NCBI GenBank assembly: GCA_027451405.1
Contig: DAIDJM010000009.1
Coordinates: 27,774 to 91,773 of the forward strand
Direction: 5' to 3'
DNA: 64,000 bases
Origin: Acetobacteraceae bacterium
Lineage (GTDB): Bacteria; Pseudomonadota; Alphaproteobacteria; Acetobacterales; Acetobacteraceae
The position numbers were made by a program, and so were the translations under genes. Of this stretch, positions 41,796 to 50,118 are shown one piece after another; within the stretch, counting starts at the first letter, position 1; the number at the start of each line of letters is the position of its first letter. The notes beneath the pieces were generated by a model, which saw only the letters and a list, made by a program, of their open reading frames with translations, did no database searches and was not told where the DNA came from.

Positions 41796-42962
41796 ATGCA
41801 GCAAGCCGGCGAAACCATCCTGCACCGCCGGCCCATCGAAGCGCTCGGCGCGCTCGGATTGCTTGGCCCCGGCCGCCTCGTCGAGCACCATCATTCCCTC
41901 GCCCCCGCCCGCGTCCCTCTGCCCCCGCTCGGCGCCGGCCGCCTCTTCCTGGAACAATGGCCCTCCCGCGAACTCCCTGAGCCCGGCGCCTGGCAACTCC
42001 CCTATTACGACAGCTACGCGCCCCCCCTCTTCGTCATGCACCAGGCGCTGGTCCATTCCTCGGCCGGCATCATCGCGATCGGCGATCAGGTGATCGCCGA
42101 GACGCTCTCCCACACCACTCCCGCCGGCCACGACTATCGCAACCTCGTGCGCGCCATCGCCCTGCCCCGCCGCCCGGTCCGCCGCCTCGCCGGCACCTAT
42201 GTCGCGGCGCTCACCGGGGGCGAGCAGAACTATTTCCATTCGATGCTGCTCAGCCTCGCCCGGCTGGCCGCCGTGCCCGACAACTATCTCGCGGCCGCGT
42301 CCGGCCTCCTGGTCCCGAAAGGCGCGGTGGGCCAGCCCGAGGTGCTGGCCCTGCTCGACCTGCTGCCGAGCCTCGCGATCGTCGAAGTGGAGCGCGAGGA
42401 CACGCTGTTCGTCGACACGCTGATCTACCCGATGTCCGTCTGCGGCGAATCGACCTATCACCCCTGCGTCGCGGATTTCTTCCACCGCGTCTCCGCCAAC
42501 GTCGCCCCGCCACCCGCCACCCAGCCTCTGCCGCGTCGCCTTTATATCGACCGCCGCCAGGCCCGGCTTCGCCCGCTCGCCAACGAGGCGGCCCTGATCG
42601 CCGCCCTCGAGGCCATCGGCTTCACCTCCGTGGAGCCCGATCGGATGAGCGTCGCCGATCAGATCCGCCTCTTCCGCCATGCCGAAATCATCGTCGCCCC
42701 GCACGGCGCGGCGCTCACCAACATCGGCTACGCGCGTCCCGGCTGTCTCGTCATCGAACTGCTCATGGATGCCTATGTGAACTGGTGCTATCGCCACCTC
42801 GCGGCACTGATGCATCTCCGTTACGACTGCGTCCTGGGCCGCGCCCGTCAGCCCTGGCCGGAACTCGACCTGCGGTTTCACCTCACCTCCTGGGAAATAT
42901 CGGTGAACCACGTCGTCGCGGCAGTCTCCCAAGCGCTGCATCCTGCCGGCCAGGCTGCCTGA
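41796..42962 (+). CDS. Glycosyltransferase family 61-like protein
   Basis: A 388-residue soluble protein with the DUF563/GT61 core: GGEQNYFHSMLLSLARL, PRRLYIDRRQARLRPLANE, EAIGFTSVEPDRMSVADQIR, and the late HAEIIVAPHGAALTNIGYARPG, whose H-G-A-x-L-T-N part is a family signature. Likely a glycosyltransferase for exopolysaccharide or capsule; donor and acceptor are unknown. It starts 2 bp past rsmD with no clear ribosome-binding site of its own and is followed 155 bp on by a secreted GH5 enzyme, so the two may act on the same glycan. Confidence 0.8.
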   Translation: MQQAGETILHRRPIEALGALGLLGPGRLVEHHHSLAPARVPLPPLGAGRLFLEQWPSRELPEPGAWQLPYYDSYAPPLFVMHQALVHSSAGIIAIGDQVIAETLSHTTPAGHDYRNLVRAIALPRRPVRRLAGTYVAALTGGEQNYFHSMLLSLARLAAVPDNYLAAASGLLVPKGAVGQPEVLALLDLLPSLAIVEVEREDTLFVDTLIYPMSVCGESTYHPCVADFFHRVSANVAPPPATQPLPRRLYIDRRQARLRPLANEAALIAALEAIGFTSVEPDRMSVADQIRLFRHAEIIVAPHGAALTNIGYARPGCLVIELLMDAYVNWCYRHLAALMHLRYDCVLGRARQPWPELDLRFHLTSWEISVNHVVAAVSQALHPAGQAA

Positions 42963-43117
42963 AGCTTCCGCCATTCCGGCATGGCAATTGCCGCACTTCC
43001 AACAACTCTCGATCGGAACACAAGATAAGGTGAAGCCTCCGGCCGCCGCCAAATCTTGATCCCGGGCCGGGCGCGCGCCTATCCGTTGGGCCTGCGCTGA
43101 CGGAGGTTTGCTCGGTC

Positions 43118-44470
43118 GTGCGTGCGTTTCCCGTCTTGCTGTTCGCCTCTGCGTTCTGCCTCCCCGCCATCGGCCGGGCGCAAAGTCTCCTGCCGCCCGG
43201 TCCCTACGCCGCGGAGGGCAATCAGATCGTCGCGGTAACCGCAACGGGAACGGTTCCCGTCCGGCTCGCCTGCGTCGGCCACCAGAGCAGCAGCAGCGCC
43301 AGCGCGCAATTCCTGTATTCCACCATGCGCCAGATCGCGGCCAACGGCTTCAATTGCGTCCGCGAAACATGGTACGATGGTGTCAGCTGTCCCGCCGCCA
43401 GCAATTATGCCTGCACCTGGTTCAACCAGGATTTGATCGTCTGGTATGCCTATCTCGCCGGCCTCAAAGTGATTTTCGACCATCACGCCAACGAGGGGGT
43501 GCAAGGCACGCTCGGCAACGCCGACTGCGCGAACCAGCAGGAGAACGGCCTGCCCTACGATCAGAACGGCACCGCGGCGGTCGGCGGCATCGTCTGGAAC
43601 ACCCTGCAATCGAACGGCGACGGCTGCGGCAATCCGGGCCTCTACAGTTTCGCGCAGTCGCTGGCCGACCAGATTTCGCTCGCCAACGAAATGCACCGGG
43701 TCGATCCCACCCAGGCGATCGTGATCGGTTTCGACCTCTGGAACGAGCCGCTGATCGGGTCCGAAGGCCATTGCGCCGCCGGCCAATGCCAGCTGCCCGG
43801 CCATACGCTGAACTGGGGCAATGCGGACGGGTCGGACCTGCGCGCCGCCTACCAGATTCTCGGCAGCGCCGTCGAAACCGCCGATCCCGGCGCGCTCGTC
43901 ATCGCCCAGGGGCCGATCAATTTCACCAGCCGCTTCCTCAACGGCCAGCCCATGCCTTCGGGCGCCAACGGCATCGGCGATCTCTCGACCGTCGGCGCCG
44001 GCCCGCTCGCCATCGCCGGCCCCTCCGGTCAATCCGCGGTCGTCTACTCGATCCACGAATACCCGACCGACATCAGCGGCCAGCAACCCGACAGCGGCAT
44101 CGCCGCCGACCAGTTTCGCGATCTCGCCTGGGGCTATCTCGAAGCCCGCAATCTGGCCCCGGTCTGGATCGGCGAAATGGGCGCCTCGCTCGACGGCTCG
44201 AACTGCCCGTTCGGCACCTTCCTCTGCGCCGCCTACACCGACGAAACCCATTGGGCGATCGACATCACCGGCTACGTCAACGGCCTCTCACCCGACCCCG
44301 CGGCCCCCCATTTCGCGGCCGGCACGATGCCGATCTCCACCAGCTGGTGGTATTGGGGCTACGGCCCCGGGGCGAACCCCAACGGTTTCTGCGCCAACGC
44401 CGCCTGCACTGCCCCGAACCCCTCGCAACACGCCATCGTCGGCAATCTCTGGTTCAACACTGCGCGTTAG
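43118..44470 (+). CDS. Secreted glycoside hydrolase family 5 (cellulase-like) protein
   Basis: A 450-residue exported enzyme. After a signal peptide (VLLFASAFCLPAIGRAQS, cut near GRA-Q) comes a (beta/alpha)8 barrel of GH5. The acid/base Glu210 is in GFDLWNEP, the nucleophile Glu353 is in PVWIGEMG, and IFDHHANEG, SIHEYPTD and STSWWYWGYGPG mark other strands. Several Cys pairs fit a periplasmic or extracellular location. Substrate is probably a beta-glucan such as cellulose; Acetobacteraceae often make cellulose, but no bcs genes are here. The start is GTG 43118 with a distant GGAGG. The TAG stop opens a TAGAGCC block. Confidence 0.88.
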   Translation: MRAFPVLLFASAFCLPAIGRAQSLLPPGPYAAEGNQIVAVTATGTVPVRLACVGHQSSSSASAQFLYSTMRQIAANGFNCVRETWYDGVSCPAASNYACTWFNQDLIVWYAYLAGLKVIFDHHANEGVQGTLGNADCANQQENGLPYDQNGTAAVGGIVWNTLQSNGDGCGNPGLYSFAQSLADQISLANEMHRVDPTQAIVIGFDLWNEPLIGSEGHCAAGQCQLPGHTLNWGNADGSDLRAAYQILGSAVETADPGALVIAQGPINFTSRFLNGQPMPSGANGIGDLSTVGAGPLAIAGPSGQSAVVYSIHEYPTDISGQQPDSGIAADQFRDLAWGYLEARNLAPVWIGEMGASLDGSNCPFGTFLCAAYTDETHWAIDITGYVNGLSPDPAAPHFAAGTMPISTSWWYWGYGPGANPNGFCANAACTAPNPSQHAIVGNLWFNTAR

Positions 44471-44503
44471 AGCCGATTGCTTTGAGATCGCGTCATCGCG
44501 TGT

Positions 44504-44680
44504 GCCTCCGGCGGGCAGAGGCTCCGCCTCTGCACTCCGCTGGGGCCGAAAGGCCCCAGACCCCATTTCTTGAAGGGATCGTTATAGGCCAGCACGGCCT
44601 ATTCAAAGAATTGGGGTCTGGGGCCGTTCGGCCCCAGCGGGTCCCGGGCAGAGCCCGGGCCGCCGGAGGCACGCCTCAAC
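44504..44680. repeat. GC-rich palindromic repeats, copies 4a and 4b, head to head
   Basis: Copy 4a (44504-44564) opens GCCTCCGGCGGGCAGAGGC and closes GGGGCCGAAAGGCCCCAGAC. Copy 4b (44613-44680) is the reverse type, opening GGGGTCTGGGGCCGTTCGGC and closing GCCGCCGGAGGCACGCCTCA. Together with ~48 bp between them they make one large interrupted palindrome in the 282-bp gap after the GH5 gene. The spacer holds the smaller inverted words TTCTTGAA and TTCAAAGAA. No gene is seen in the gap. Confidence 0.88.
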
Positions 44681-44752
44681 CAAAAGGTCGCGCCCGACCG
44701 AACCCGCCCCGCCCGCCGATGTTCTCGCCTGCGCAAGCGAGGGACGCGACCC

Positions 44753-45025
44753 ATGCCGATCTTTCACCTCAAGCCCATCGTGGCGCAGCTCGAGGATCCC
44801 GCCTGGCAGACGAGCACCTTCCGGAACGAGTGCTGGGTCAACGCGCGCGACGAAGCCGAAGCCCGAGGCCTCGCCAGCGGCAAGTTCCAGAACGGCGAAG
44901 CCACCATCCCCGGCCATCCGGGGAGACCAAGCCCCTGGCGCGACCCCCACCTCGTCGAGGCCCGGCCGAGCCATCCACCCCCCGGCATGACCATTCCGGT
45001 CAACGTGGTCGTCGCCGGCGGATGA
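44753..45025 (+). CDS. Hypothetical protein, 90 aa
   Basis: A 90-residue polar protein with no signal peptide or membrane segment. Its first half (HLKPIVAQLEDPAWQTSTFR, NECWVNARDEAEARGLASGK) looks structured, and the second half is rich in Pro and Gly. The ATG at 44753 has a GAGGGA ribosome-binding site. Codon use matches real genes of the window, with G/C at most third positions. No family is recognised. It lies alone between the repeat block and a lipoprotein gene 97 bp further on. Confidence 0.6.
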   Translation: MPIFHLKPIVAQLEDPAWQTSTFRNECWVNARDEAEARGLASGKFQNGEATIPGHPGRPSPWRDPHLVEARPSHPPPGMTIPVNVVVAGG

Positions 45026-45122
45026 ACGGAGCCGGCGCGCCTCTCAGCCCCCGGGATGGGCGCCGCTGGCCGCCGGAGGACCATTCTTCCTTTCGATGTC
45101 GATCAGTGTCTATGCTGGCGCC

Positions 45123-45755
45123 ATGCGCGCGCACGCTCTCGCCCTCGCGATCCTCCTTGCCGGTTGCAGCCCCGGCGCCCGACTGAGCAATGCCTGGCTG
45201 AGCCCCACCTATCAGGGCCCCCCGTTCCACACGATCCTCGTCGTGGGAGAGACCGCCGACGGCGCGATGCGCCGCACCTTCGAGGACAGCTTCGCTGCCG
45301 AGCTCAATCGCCGCGGCGTGCGGGCCATTCCGTCCTACACGGTGATCCCCGGGAACGACGCCGCGCCGACGCCTCAAGCCCTGCGCGCGGCCGCCGACCG
45401 GGCGGGCGCCGAGGGCGTGCTCACCACGCGAATTCTCCGCGTCGAGCAGAAAACCGAGACTACCCCCGGCTTCGTCCGCTCGGTTCCGGTCTGGGGCTAT
45501 CCCGGCGGGTTCTACGGTTATTACGGCTACTACTATCGCAACGTCCTGGTCCGGACACCCACCATACGCACCTATTCAGTGGCGCAGCTGGAAACCGAAC
45601 TCTGGTCTCTGCGCGGCAACAACGACCTGGTCTGGACGGCAGATTCGGAAGCCGTCTCGCCGAACGACGCGGCCCGCGTCGGCACGCGCCTGGCCATCTC
45701 GGTCGCCGACGACCTCCAGTCGGCGGGCCTCATCACGGCGCCTGCACCGTCATAA
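45123..45755 (+). CDS. Outer-membrane lipoprotein, DUF4136-like
   Basis: A 210-residue lipoprotein: signal MRAHALALAILLAGC with lipobox LAGC (Cys15). The following domain has HTILVVGETADGAMRRTFED, FAAELNRRGVRAIPSYTVIP, an AGAEGVLTTRIL strand and a late TYSVAQLETELWSLRGNNDL, like DUF4136-type stress lipoproteins. An odd insert, GGFYGYYGYYYRN, sits in the middle. ATG 45123 gives the normal signal; the in-frame start at 45096 would add nine residues. Convergent with the Spy-like gene, with a hairpin block between. Confidence 0.75.
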   Translation: MRAHALALAILLAGCSPGARLSNAWLSPTYQGPPFHTILVVGETADGAMRRTFEDSFAAELNRRGVRAIPSYTVIPGNDAAPTPQALRAAADRAGAEGVLTTRILRVEQKTETTPGFVRSVPVWGYPGGFYGYYGYYYRNVLVRTPTIRTYSVAQLETELWSLRGNNDLVWTADSEAVSPNDAARVGTRLAISVADDLQSAGLITAPAPS

Positions 45756-45789
45756 CGGGAAGAGTCGTCTTTTGCTGAAGAACAAGAAG

Positions 45790-45876
45790 AAAAAGACTTT
45801 CCCGCATCAGACCGGAGCCGGATCAGCCCCGATCCGACACGAGAAAGTTTTTTGGTTCTTTTTTTCAAAAAAGAAC
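45790..45876. terminator. Terminator block between convergent genes
   Basis: AAAAAGACTTTC (45790-45801) pairs with GAAAGTTTTTT (45843-45853) with one bulged base, giving an outer stem with a T-rich tail for the plus-strand lipoprotein. Directly after it, GTTCTTTTTT-TC-AAAAAAGAAC (45855-45876) is a second AT-rich hairpin that could serve both directions. The region is sharply AT-rich in a GC-rich setting. Confidence 0.65.
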
Positions 45877-45886
45877 AACCCTTCCC

Positions 45887-46357
45887 TTATCGCCGCCGCT
45901 TGCTGGTTTCCTGCGGCGGTTTCTCGCGAAACAGCTCATCCGCCGTGCGCTGCTGATCCGGCGTAAGCTTCGCGTAGAGCGCTGAGAACGCATCCGAGAG
46001 ACGCTGCGTGTTGTCCGCGTAGGCCCGCGCGATCGCCGCATAGGATTTCATGTTGTCCACCGCCGACATCGTCGCTGCGTTGGCCGCCCGCTGCTGGAAC
46101 AGCGTGTTCGTGTTGGTCGCGTTGTCGCGCATGACGTTGGCGAAATTGTTCCAGTCGCTCATTTCCGCCTGGGTGATGCCGAGCCGTGACTGCAGCGCCG
46201 CGATTCGCTGATCGATGGCCTGTTTCATGGCCGCATCGTTGCCGGAGGCGGGTGCCGCGGCCGGCGCCGGCGGCACGTTCGGCGCGGTGGAAGGCGGCAT
46301 TTGGGCGGCGGCGGGGACGGCCAGCAGCAGACCCGCCAGGATTGGCAGAACTTTCAT
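45887..46357 (-). CDS. Periplasmic Spy/CpxP-like protein (LTxxQ family)
   Basis: A 156-residue exported protein. The signal peptide (VLPILAGLLLAVPAAAQ) leads into a Pro/Ala-rich linker and then an all-helical domain with DQRIAALQSRLGITQAEMSD and ALYAKLTPDQQRTADELF, the L-T-x-x-Q pattern of the Spy/CpxP family. Such proteins are periplasmic chaperones or stress sensors, often tied to metal or envelope stress. It follows the Gly-Trp-His protein by 26 bp on the same strand, so the two are probably one operon with CopD/CopC upstream. A basic KRRR tail ends the protein. Confidence 0.82.
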   Translation of the reverse strand: MKVLPILAGLLLAVPAAAQMPPSTAPNVPPAPAAAPASGNDAAMKQAIDQRIAALQSRLGITQAEMSDWNNFANVMRDNATNTNTLFQQRAANAATMSAVDNMKSYAAIARAYADNTQRLSDAFSALYAKLTPDQQRTADELFREKPPQETSKRRR

Positions 46358-46383
46358 CGTCGCTCTCTCGCTTTCCTCGAAAA

Positions 46384-47679
46384 TCAGCGCCAGCGCCCGC
46401 CCTCGGCGTGCCAGCCCCCATGCCAGCCGCCGCGCGCATCCGCGCCGTGCCAGCCCTCATGTCCCCAGGCCGCCCGGTGCCATTCCGCGTGGCCCCAGCC
46501 CTCGCGGTGCCCGCCGCCCCACCAGCGATTGAACCAACCGCCGCCCCAGAAGCCATGGCCCCAATATCCCCCATGCCAGGCCGGGCGACCATAGAACCCC
46601 CGGGCATAGAGTGGTCCGTATCCGTGCCAGCCATACACGCCGTGCCAGCCTGGCCCCCAATAGCCGCCATACCAGCCGCGCGCGAAAATCCCGCCGGTGA
46701 TGAAGCCCCCGGCCCAGAACACGGACGGAATGGGCGAGAAGGCCAGCACCGGCGGCGCGATCGCGAACGCAAAGGCGGGCGGCGCAAAAATCACCGGCGG
46801 CGGCGCCGCCGCGACCATCACGGGCGGCGGAGGCGGCACCAGGATCGGAGGCGGCAGCGCCGCGCCGACCATGCCGGGAGATGCCGGCGGCAAACTGGCC
46901 GGTGGCGGCGGGAGCGGCGCGGGTGGCGGCGCGGCCTCGGCGTAATCGGCCGGTGGCGGTCCATAAACCGGCGAGGGTGCGATCGCCGGCAGGCCGAGCA
47001 CGACCGGCGGCGGCGCCACGTAGATCGGCGGTGGCAGCACGAAGGCCGGCGGGGCGACGATCAGCGCGGCGCCGAGCCCGAGCGCGATCCCGCCCCAGGC
47101 CCATCCGCCCCATCCGCCGCCCCAACCCCAGCCCCAGCCCCCGAACCCAGGTCCCCAGGCCGCACCCCAGTGCCAGACGCCGGGTCCCGCGGCCACGGCC
47201 AGGAAGGGCCCGCGTCCGAACCACCCTGCCCTCTGCCACGTCGCGACCCGATAGCCCTCGGCAAAGCCATGCTCCCACCCTTCATGGTGCCAGCCTTCGC
47301 CGTGCCAACCTTCCCCATGCCAGCCTTCGCCATGCCAGCCTTCGCCATGCCAGCCCGTGCCATGCCAGCCCGCGCCGTGCCAGCCCGCGCCGTGCGACGC
47401 GCTCGCATGCCATCCGCCGCCGTGCCACGCCGGCGCGTGCCAGCCACCGCCATGCCAGCCACCTTGGCCACCGGCCCCGTGCCAGCCGGCTCCGCCCCAG
47501 CCCCCGTGCGGCGAGCCGTATCCGCCCGCTGGCCTGCCATATCCGCCGCCGCCCCCGTGTCCACCGCCGCCATGCTCGGGCTGCGCCGCCGCCGCGAACG
47601 GAAGCGCCAGCGCGACCAGTGCGGCGGTAAAACGGGAGCGAAGGCCTGTATGCATCTCCTGCCTCGAACGAACGCGCAT
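46384..47679 (-). CDS. Secreted Gly-Trp-His / Pro-rich repeat protein
   Basis: A 431-residue exported protein of very low complexity. After a signal peptide (AALVALALPFAAAAQ) comes a Gly/His/Trp domain with about a dozen GWH-containing pentapeptides (GAGWH, GEGWH and similar), then a Gly/Trp stretch, one hydrophobic segment (GIALGLGAALIVAPPAFVL), a long Pro/Val/Ala zone (PPPIYVAPPPVVLG), and a second Gly/Trp/His tail (GYWGPGWHGVYGWHGYGP). His-rich repeats of this sort can bind Cu or Zn. The neighbours CopC, CopD and a Spy-like protein support a metal or envelope-stress role, but no family is recognised and function is unknown. ATG 47679 is used; ATG 47655 is possible. Confidence 0.72.
   Translation of the reverse strand: MRVRSRQEMHTGLRSRFTAALVALALPFAAAAQPEHGGGGHGGGGGYGRPAGGYGSPHGGWGGAGWHGAGGQGGWHGGGWHAPAWHGGGWHASASHGAGWHGAGWHGTGWHGEGWHGEGWHGEGWHGEGWHHEGWEHGFAEGYRVATWQRAGWFGRGPFLAVAAGPGVWHWGAAWGPGFGGWGWGWGGGWGGWAWGGIALGLGAALIVAPPAFVLPPPIYVAPPPVVLGLPAIAPSPVYGPPPADYAEAAPPPAPLPPPPASLPPASPGMVGAALPPPILVPPPPPVMVAAAPPPVIFAPPAFAFAIAPPVLAFSPIPSVFWAGGFITGGIFARGWYGGYWGPGWHGVYGWHGYGPLYARGFYGRPAWHGGYWGHGFWGGGWFNRWWGGGHREGWGHAEWHRAAWGHEGWHGADARGGWHGGWHAEGGRWR
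47281..47460. repeat. 15-bp tandem repeat array inside the Gly-Trp-His gene
   Basis: Twelve consecutive 15-bp units of the consensus TTCGCCATGCCAGCC (plus strand), two of them identical and the rest with 1-7 changes, encode the GWH pentapeptides on the minus strand. The array stays in frame. Such arrays can change copy number by slippage, so length variation between strains is likely. Confidence 0.9.
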
Positions 47680-47794
47680 GCGATGTCAGTTAGGGCAATA
47701 ACGCCCGCAGAAAAAGCGCCGTTCCCGCCGCGCTACACTTGGTTGCAGACGGTAAATATTGCCACTCGGAGGCGACAGCGCACCCCCCGAGGCG

Positions 47795-49426
47795 TCACGC
47801 CTCCCGATAAAGCAGGAGCAACACGCCGATCATCAGAAGGCAGCAGGGCCAGACCCAGCCCGCCACCCGCGCGACCGGCCCGGGCAGCCGCAATTCCAGC
47901 CATCGCGACCACCCCGCGGCGATCGCCGCCAGCGCCAGCGGCGTATGCGTCCATTCGATGAGCAACTGATCCTTAACGTTCGCGATCGCATGCTGGTGCG
48001 TCAGCAGCAGCGCGCCCCCCACGGAACAGAGCAGCGGAAACACGAGCGCATAACCGGGCCGCTTCAACCGCCCCGTCCGCACCGCCCATTCGAAAAGCCC
48101 GAGCAGAGCCGCCAGCAGCACGAAAACCCGGTGCTGCGCCACCTCCACGTCCCTGAGGCTCTCGATCAGCCCGATTTGCCCGAGCGGCCAGACCTCAGGG
48201 TCGGAGCGCACGAACAGAAACGCCGCGAGCCCGAGGAACACGAGGGGCCAATGCCGCGCCCACCGCAATCCGGCCCGGTTCAGCAGCGCCAGCGCACCGA
48301 TCGCCAGCACGAACAGCCCGGCCCAGTGATGATTATACTCCGACCACGCAATGTCCTCGGCATTGCGCGGCGGCAGGTCGCCGCTGCCCTCCACGAACGC
48401 CGCCCGTGGGCTCTGCGCGCGCGCGCGCGCCTCCCGATCGAGTTCGGCCTGCAGCGCCGGGATCGCCAGCTTGTCGTGATCCGGCGAGGTGAGCCTGGGC
48501 CATTCCGGCGTGAAATCCCGCGCGACGATCTCCTGCCAGCTCGCCCGGTCCTGCGTCAGATCGATCGCCGGCGGCACCGAGGTCAGCGAGGCGGCGGCGA
48601 AGAAGATCGTGATGCCGATGCCGATCTCGACCTCGGCGAACCGCCGCAGCCGCAGCACCGGCGCCGCTCCATCCCGCCGCAGCCGCTCGGTCACCAGCAG
48701 ATTGCCGAGTCCGAGTGCCAGAAGCATCGCGAACATCGCGATCTTGGCGCCCACCATCACGCCATAGGCCGTGCCGTAGAACGCCTCCAGGCCGCCGATA
48801 TAATACACCGTCATGGTGATGCCGGACGCCAGCAGGCAGGCGACGCCCGCCATCGACATGCGGCTGAACCGCCACCCGGTCAGCCGCAGCGACGCGGCAT
48901 CCGGGGTCCAGGCCAGAAGAATCAGGAAATACGGAATGCCGCCGATCCAGATCGCGGCCCCGAACTGATGCAGGAACTCGACCGTGAGCAGCAGCGCGTT
49001 GTCCGAGAGCCGCGCGGCCGCATGAGTCGTGAAAATGGCCGCGAGCAGCACGACGAATCCCGCGCCGACCACCAGCGCCGCCGGGGCCCGCCGCCGCACC
49101 GCCACCGCCAGAAGGACGGCCGCGACGGCCTTGACCATGCCGGCCACCGCGAAATTCGCCTGCAGCACGTTGCTCCACGGCAGATCGACGGTGCTCACCA
49201 GCACCGCCCCCTGCAGCGCCACGTTCAGCAGTTCCACGATCGCAAGCGCCGCCGCGCTCGCCGCCGCGAGCCGCTCGCAGCGCATGGCGATCCGCCCCGA
49301 CACATAGAGCGGCCGCACCAGCAGCAGCAGGAACAGCGCCCCGCCGATCGCCAGCGACTGCGCCACGATCGCGCATCCATGCAGCAGGATGCCGATATAG
49401 CCGAACAGATCGACGAGCAGCGCCAT
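47795..49426 (-). CDS. copD: CopD-family copper resistance membrane protein
   Basis: A 543-residue polytopic membrane protein with about 13-14 hydrophobic segments. The N-terminal half has the CopD pattern: HGCAIVAQSLAIGGALFLLL, then THAAARLSDNALLLTVEFLH, QFGAAIWIGGIPYFLILLAW with conserved His/Trp, and the FSRMSMAGVACLLASGI block. The C-terminal half continues with further helices (EYNHHWAGLFVLAIGALALL, LLTHQHAIANVKDQLLIEWT). CopD moves copper across the inner membrane together with periplasmic CopC. It lies 34 bp downstream of copC. The extended C-terminal half is longer than classic ~300-residue CopD. Confidence 0.88.
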   Translation of the reverse strand: MALLVDLFGYIGILLHGCAIVAQSLAIGGALFLLLLVRPLYVSGRIAMRCERLAAASAAALAIVELLNVALQGAVLVSTVDLPWSNVLQANFAVAGMVKAVAAVLLAVAVRRRAPAALVVGAGFVVLLAAIFTTHAAARLSDNALLLTVEFLHQFGAAIWIGGIPYFLILLAWTPDAASLRLTGWRFSRMSMAGVACLLASGITMTVYYIGGLEAFYGTAYGVMVGAKIAMFAMLLALGLGNLLVTERLRRDGAAPVLRLRRFAEVEIGIGITIFFAAASLTSVPPAIDLTQDRASWQEIVARDFTPEWPRLTSPDHDKLAIPALQAELDREARARAQSPRAAFVEGSGDLPPRNAEDIAWSEYNHHWAGLFVLAIGALALLNRAGLRWARHWPLVFLGLAAFLFVRSDPEVWPLGQIGLIESLRDVEVAQHRVFVLLAALLGLFEWAVRTGRLKRPGYALVFPLLCSVGGALLLTHQHAIANVKDQLLIEWTHTPLALAAIAAGWSRWLELRLPGPVARVAGWVWPCCLLMIGVLLLLYREA

Positions 49427-49460
49427 CAGACGGCCGTCTCGCCGCCGCGTTTGCCGGAAA

Positions 49461-49877
49461 TCAGGGCGCGGTCACCGTAAACGGCACCGTGCCGCGCGTG
49501 ATATGCCCATCGGTCGCCAGCACCTGCCAGCGGATCGTGTAGGCGCCCGGCGTCAGCGTCAGATGCGTGCGGAGGATATCCGGCGCTCCGCCCGGATCCT
49601 GCGCGAGCCTCACGCGCGTGCCGTCCGGACGTTGCAGAGTGAGTTTCGAACGCCGCGCATCGACGCGGCTGTTGTATCGGAGCATCACCGAAACCGCGCC
49701 GGCCGGCACATGCGATTCCGGCGCGGGTTGGCTGTCCACCAGCACCGCATGCGCCCAGGCCGAGCGGGGCCCAAAGGACACCAGCAACAGCAACGCTGTT
49801 GCAATCCGCAACCAGACCGCCGCACGCCGGACACGAAACCCTGCCAAGGGTGCGCCGCCGAAAGGAGTTTCCCGCAT
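49461..49877 (-). CDS. copC: CopC-domain copper-binding protein
   Basis: A ~138-residue exported copper carrier. The signal sequence (IATALLLLVSFGPRSAWA) is cut just before His43, which as mature residue 1 is the usual CopC Cu(II) ligand (HAVLVDSQPAPESHVPAG). The beta-sandwich follows with MLRYNSRVDARRSKLTLQ, LTPGAYTIRWQVLATDGHIT and RGTVPFTV, which holds the conserved D-G-H metal residues. It is co-transcribed with copD. ATG 49877 is used; it overlaps head-to-head by 2 bp with the start of the plus-strand lipoprotein, so a later start such as a TTG before the signal helix cannot be excluded. Confidence 0.88.
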   Translation of the reverse strand: MRETPFGGAPLAGFRVRRAAVWLRIATALLLLVSFGPRSAWAHAVLVDSQPAPESHVPAGAVSVMLRYNSRVDARRSKLTLQRPDGTRVRLAQDPGGAPDILRTHLTLTPGAYTIRWQVLATDGHITRGTVPFTVTAP

Positions 49878-49998
49878 GATCAAATACTTTCGATTCGTCA
49901 CCGTTCTGGCGCTGGCGCTCGGTCTGGGCGCCTGTGCCTGCCGGCCCGGATATATCGGCCCCTATGGAGGCGTCCACCCCGGCCGCTGCTGGGTGTAG
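49876..49998 (+). CDS. Tiny lipoprotein, 40 aa, divergent from copC
   Basis: A 40-residue peptide with a full lipoprotein signal (VTVLALALGLGAC, lipobox LGAC, Cys20) and a 20-residue mature part rich in Gly/Tyr/Pro, ending HPGRCWV. ATG 49876 has a strong AAAGGAG ribosome-binding site 8 bp upstream. It is too short for common gene finders, but leader, lipobox and ribosome-binding site together make it credible. It lies back to back with copC, whose start it overlaps. Possibly a metal-related small envelope protein by context alone. Confidence 0.65.
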   Translation: MIKYFRFVTVLALALGLGACACRPGYIGPYGGVHPGRCWV

Positions 49999-50118
49999 GC
50001 AGGGCCCTGCCCCGAACCGGTATGTCGGACGGCGGACGGCCGACATACCCGATTGCCTCGACGCCCGGCTGCCGATCGGGGCCGGCAGCCTCCGACCGTC
50101 CACCGTGAGGCTCCAGAC

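Noticed and set aside
43108..45186. 692-residue plus-strand frame crossing the GH5 gene and the repeats
   Set aside because: Arg/Pro-rich translation running through intergenic palindromes and two real genes; the GH5 frame has catalytic motifs.
47281..47460. Possible CRISPR-like array
   Set aside because: Contiguous 15-bp units with no spacers, in frame within a coding sequence; no cas genes anywhere in the window.
46186..47961. 591-residue plus-strand frame opposite the Gly-Trp-His gene
   Set aside because: It is the complement of the low-complexity gene; the minus-strand frame has a signal peptide and ordered repeats.
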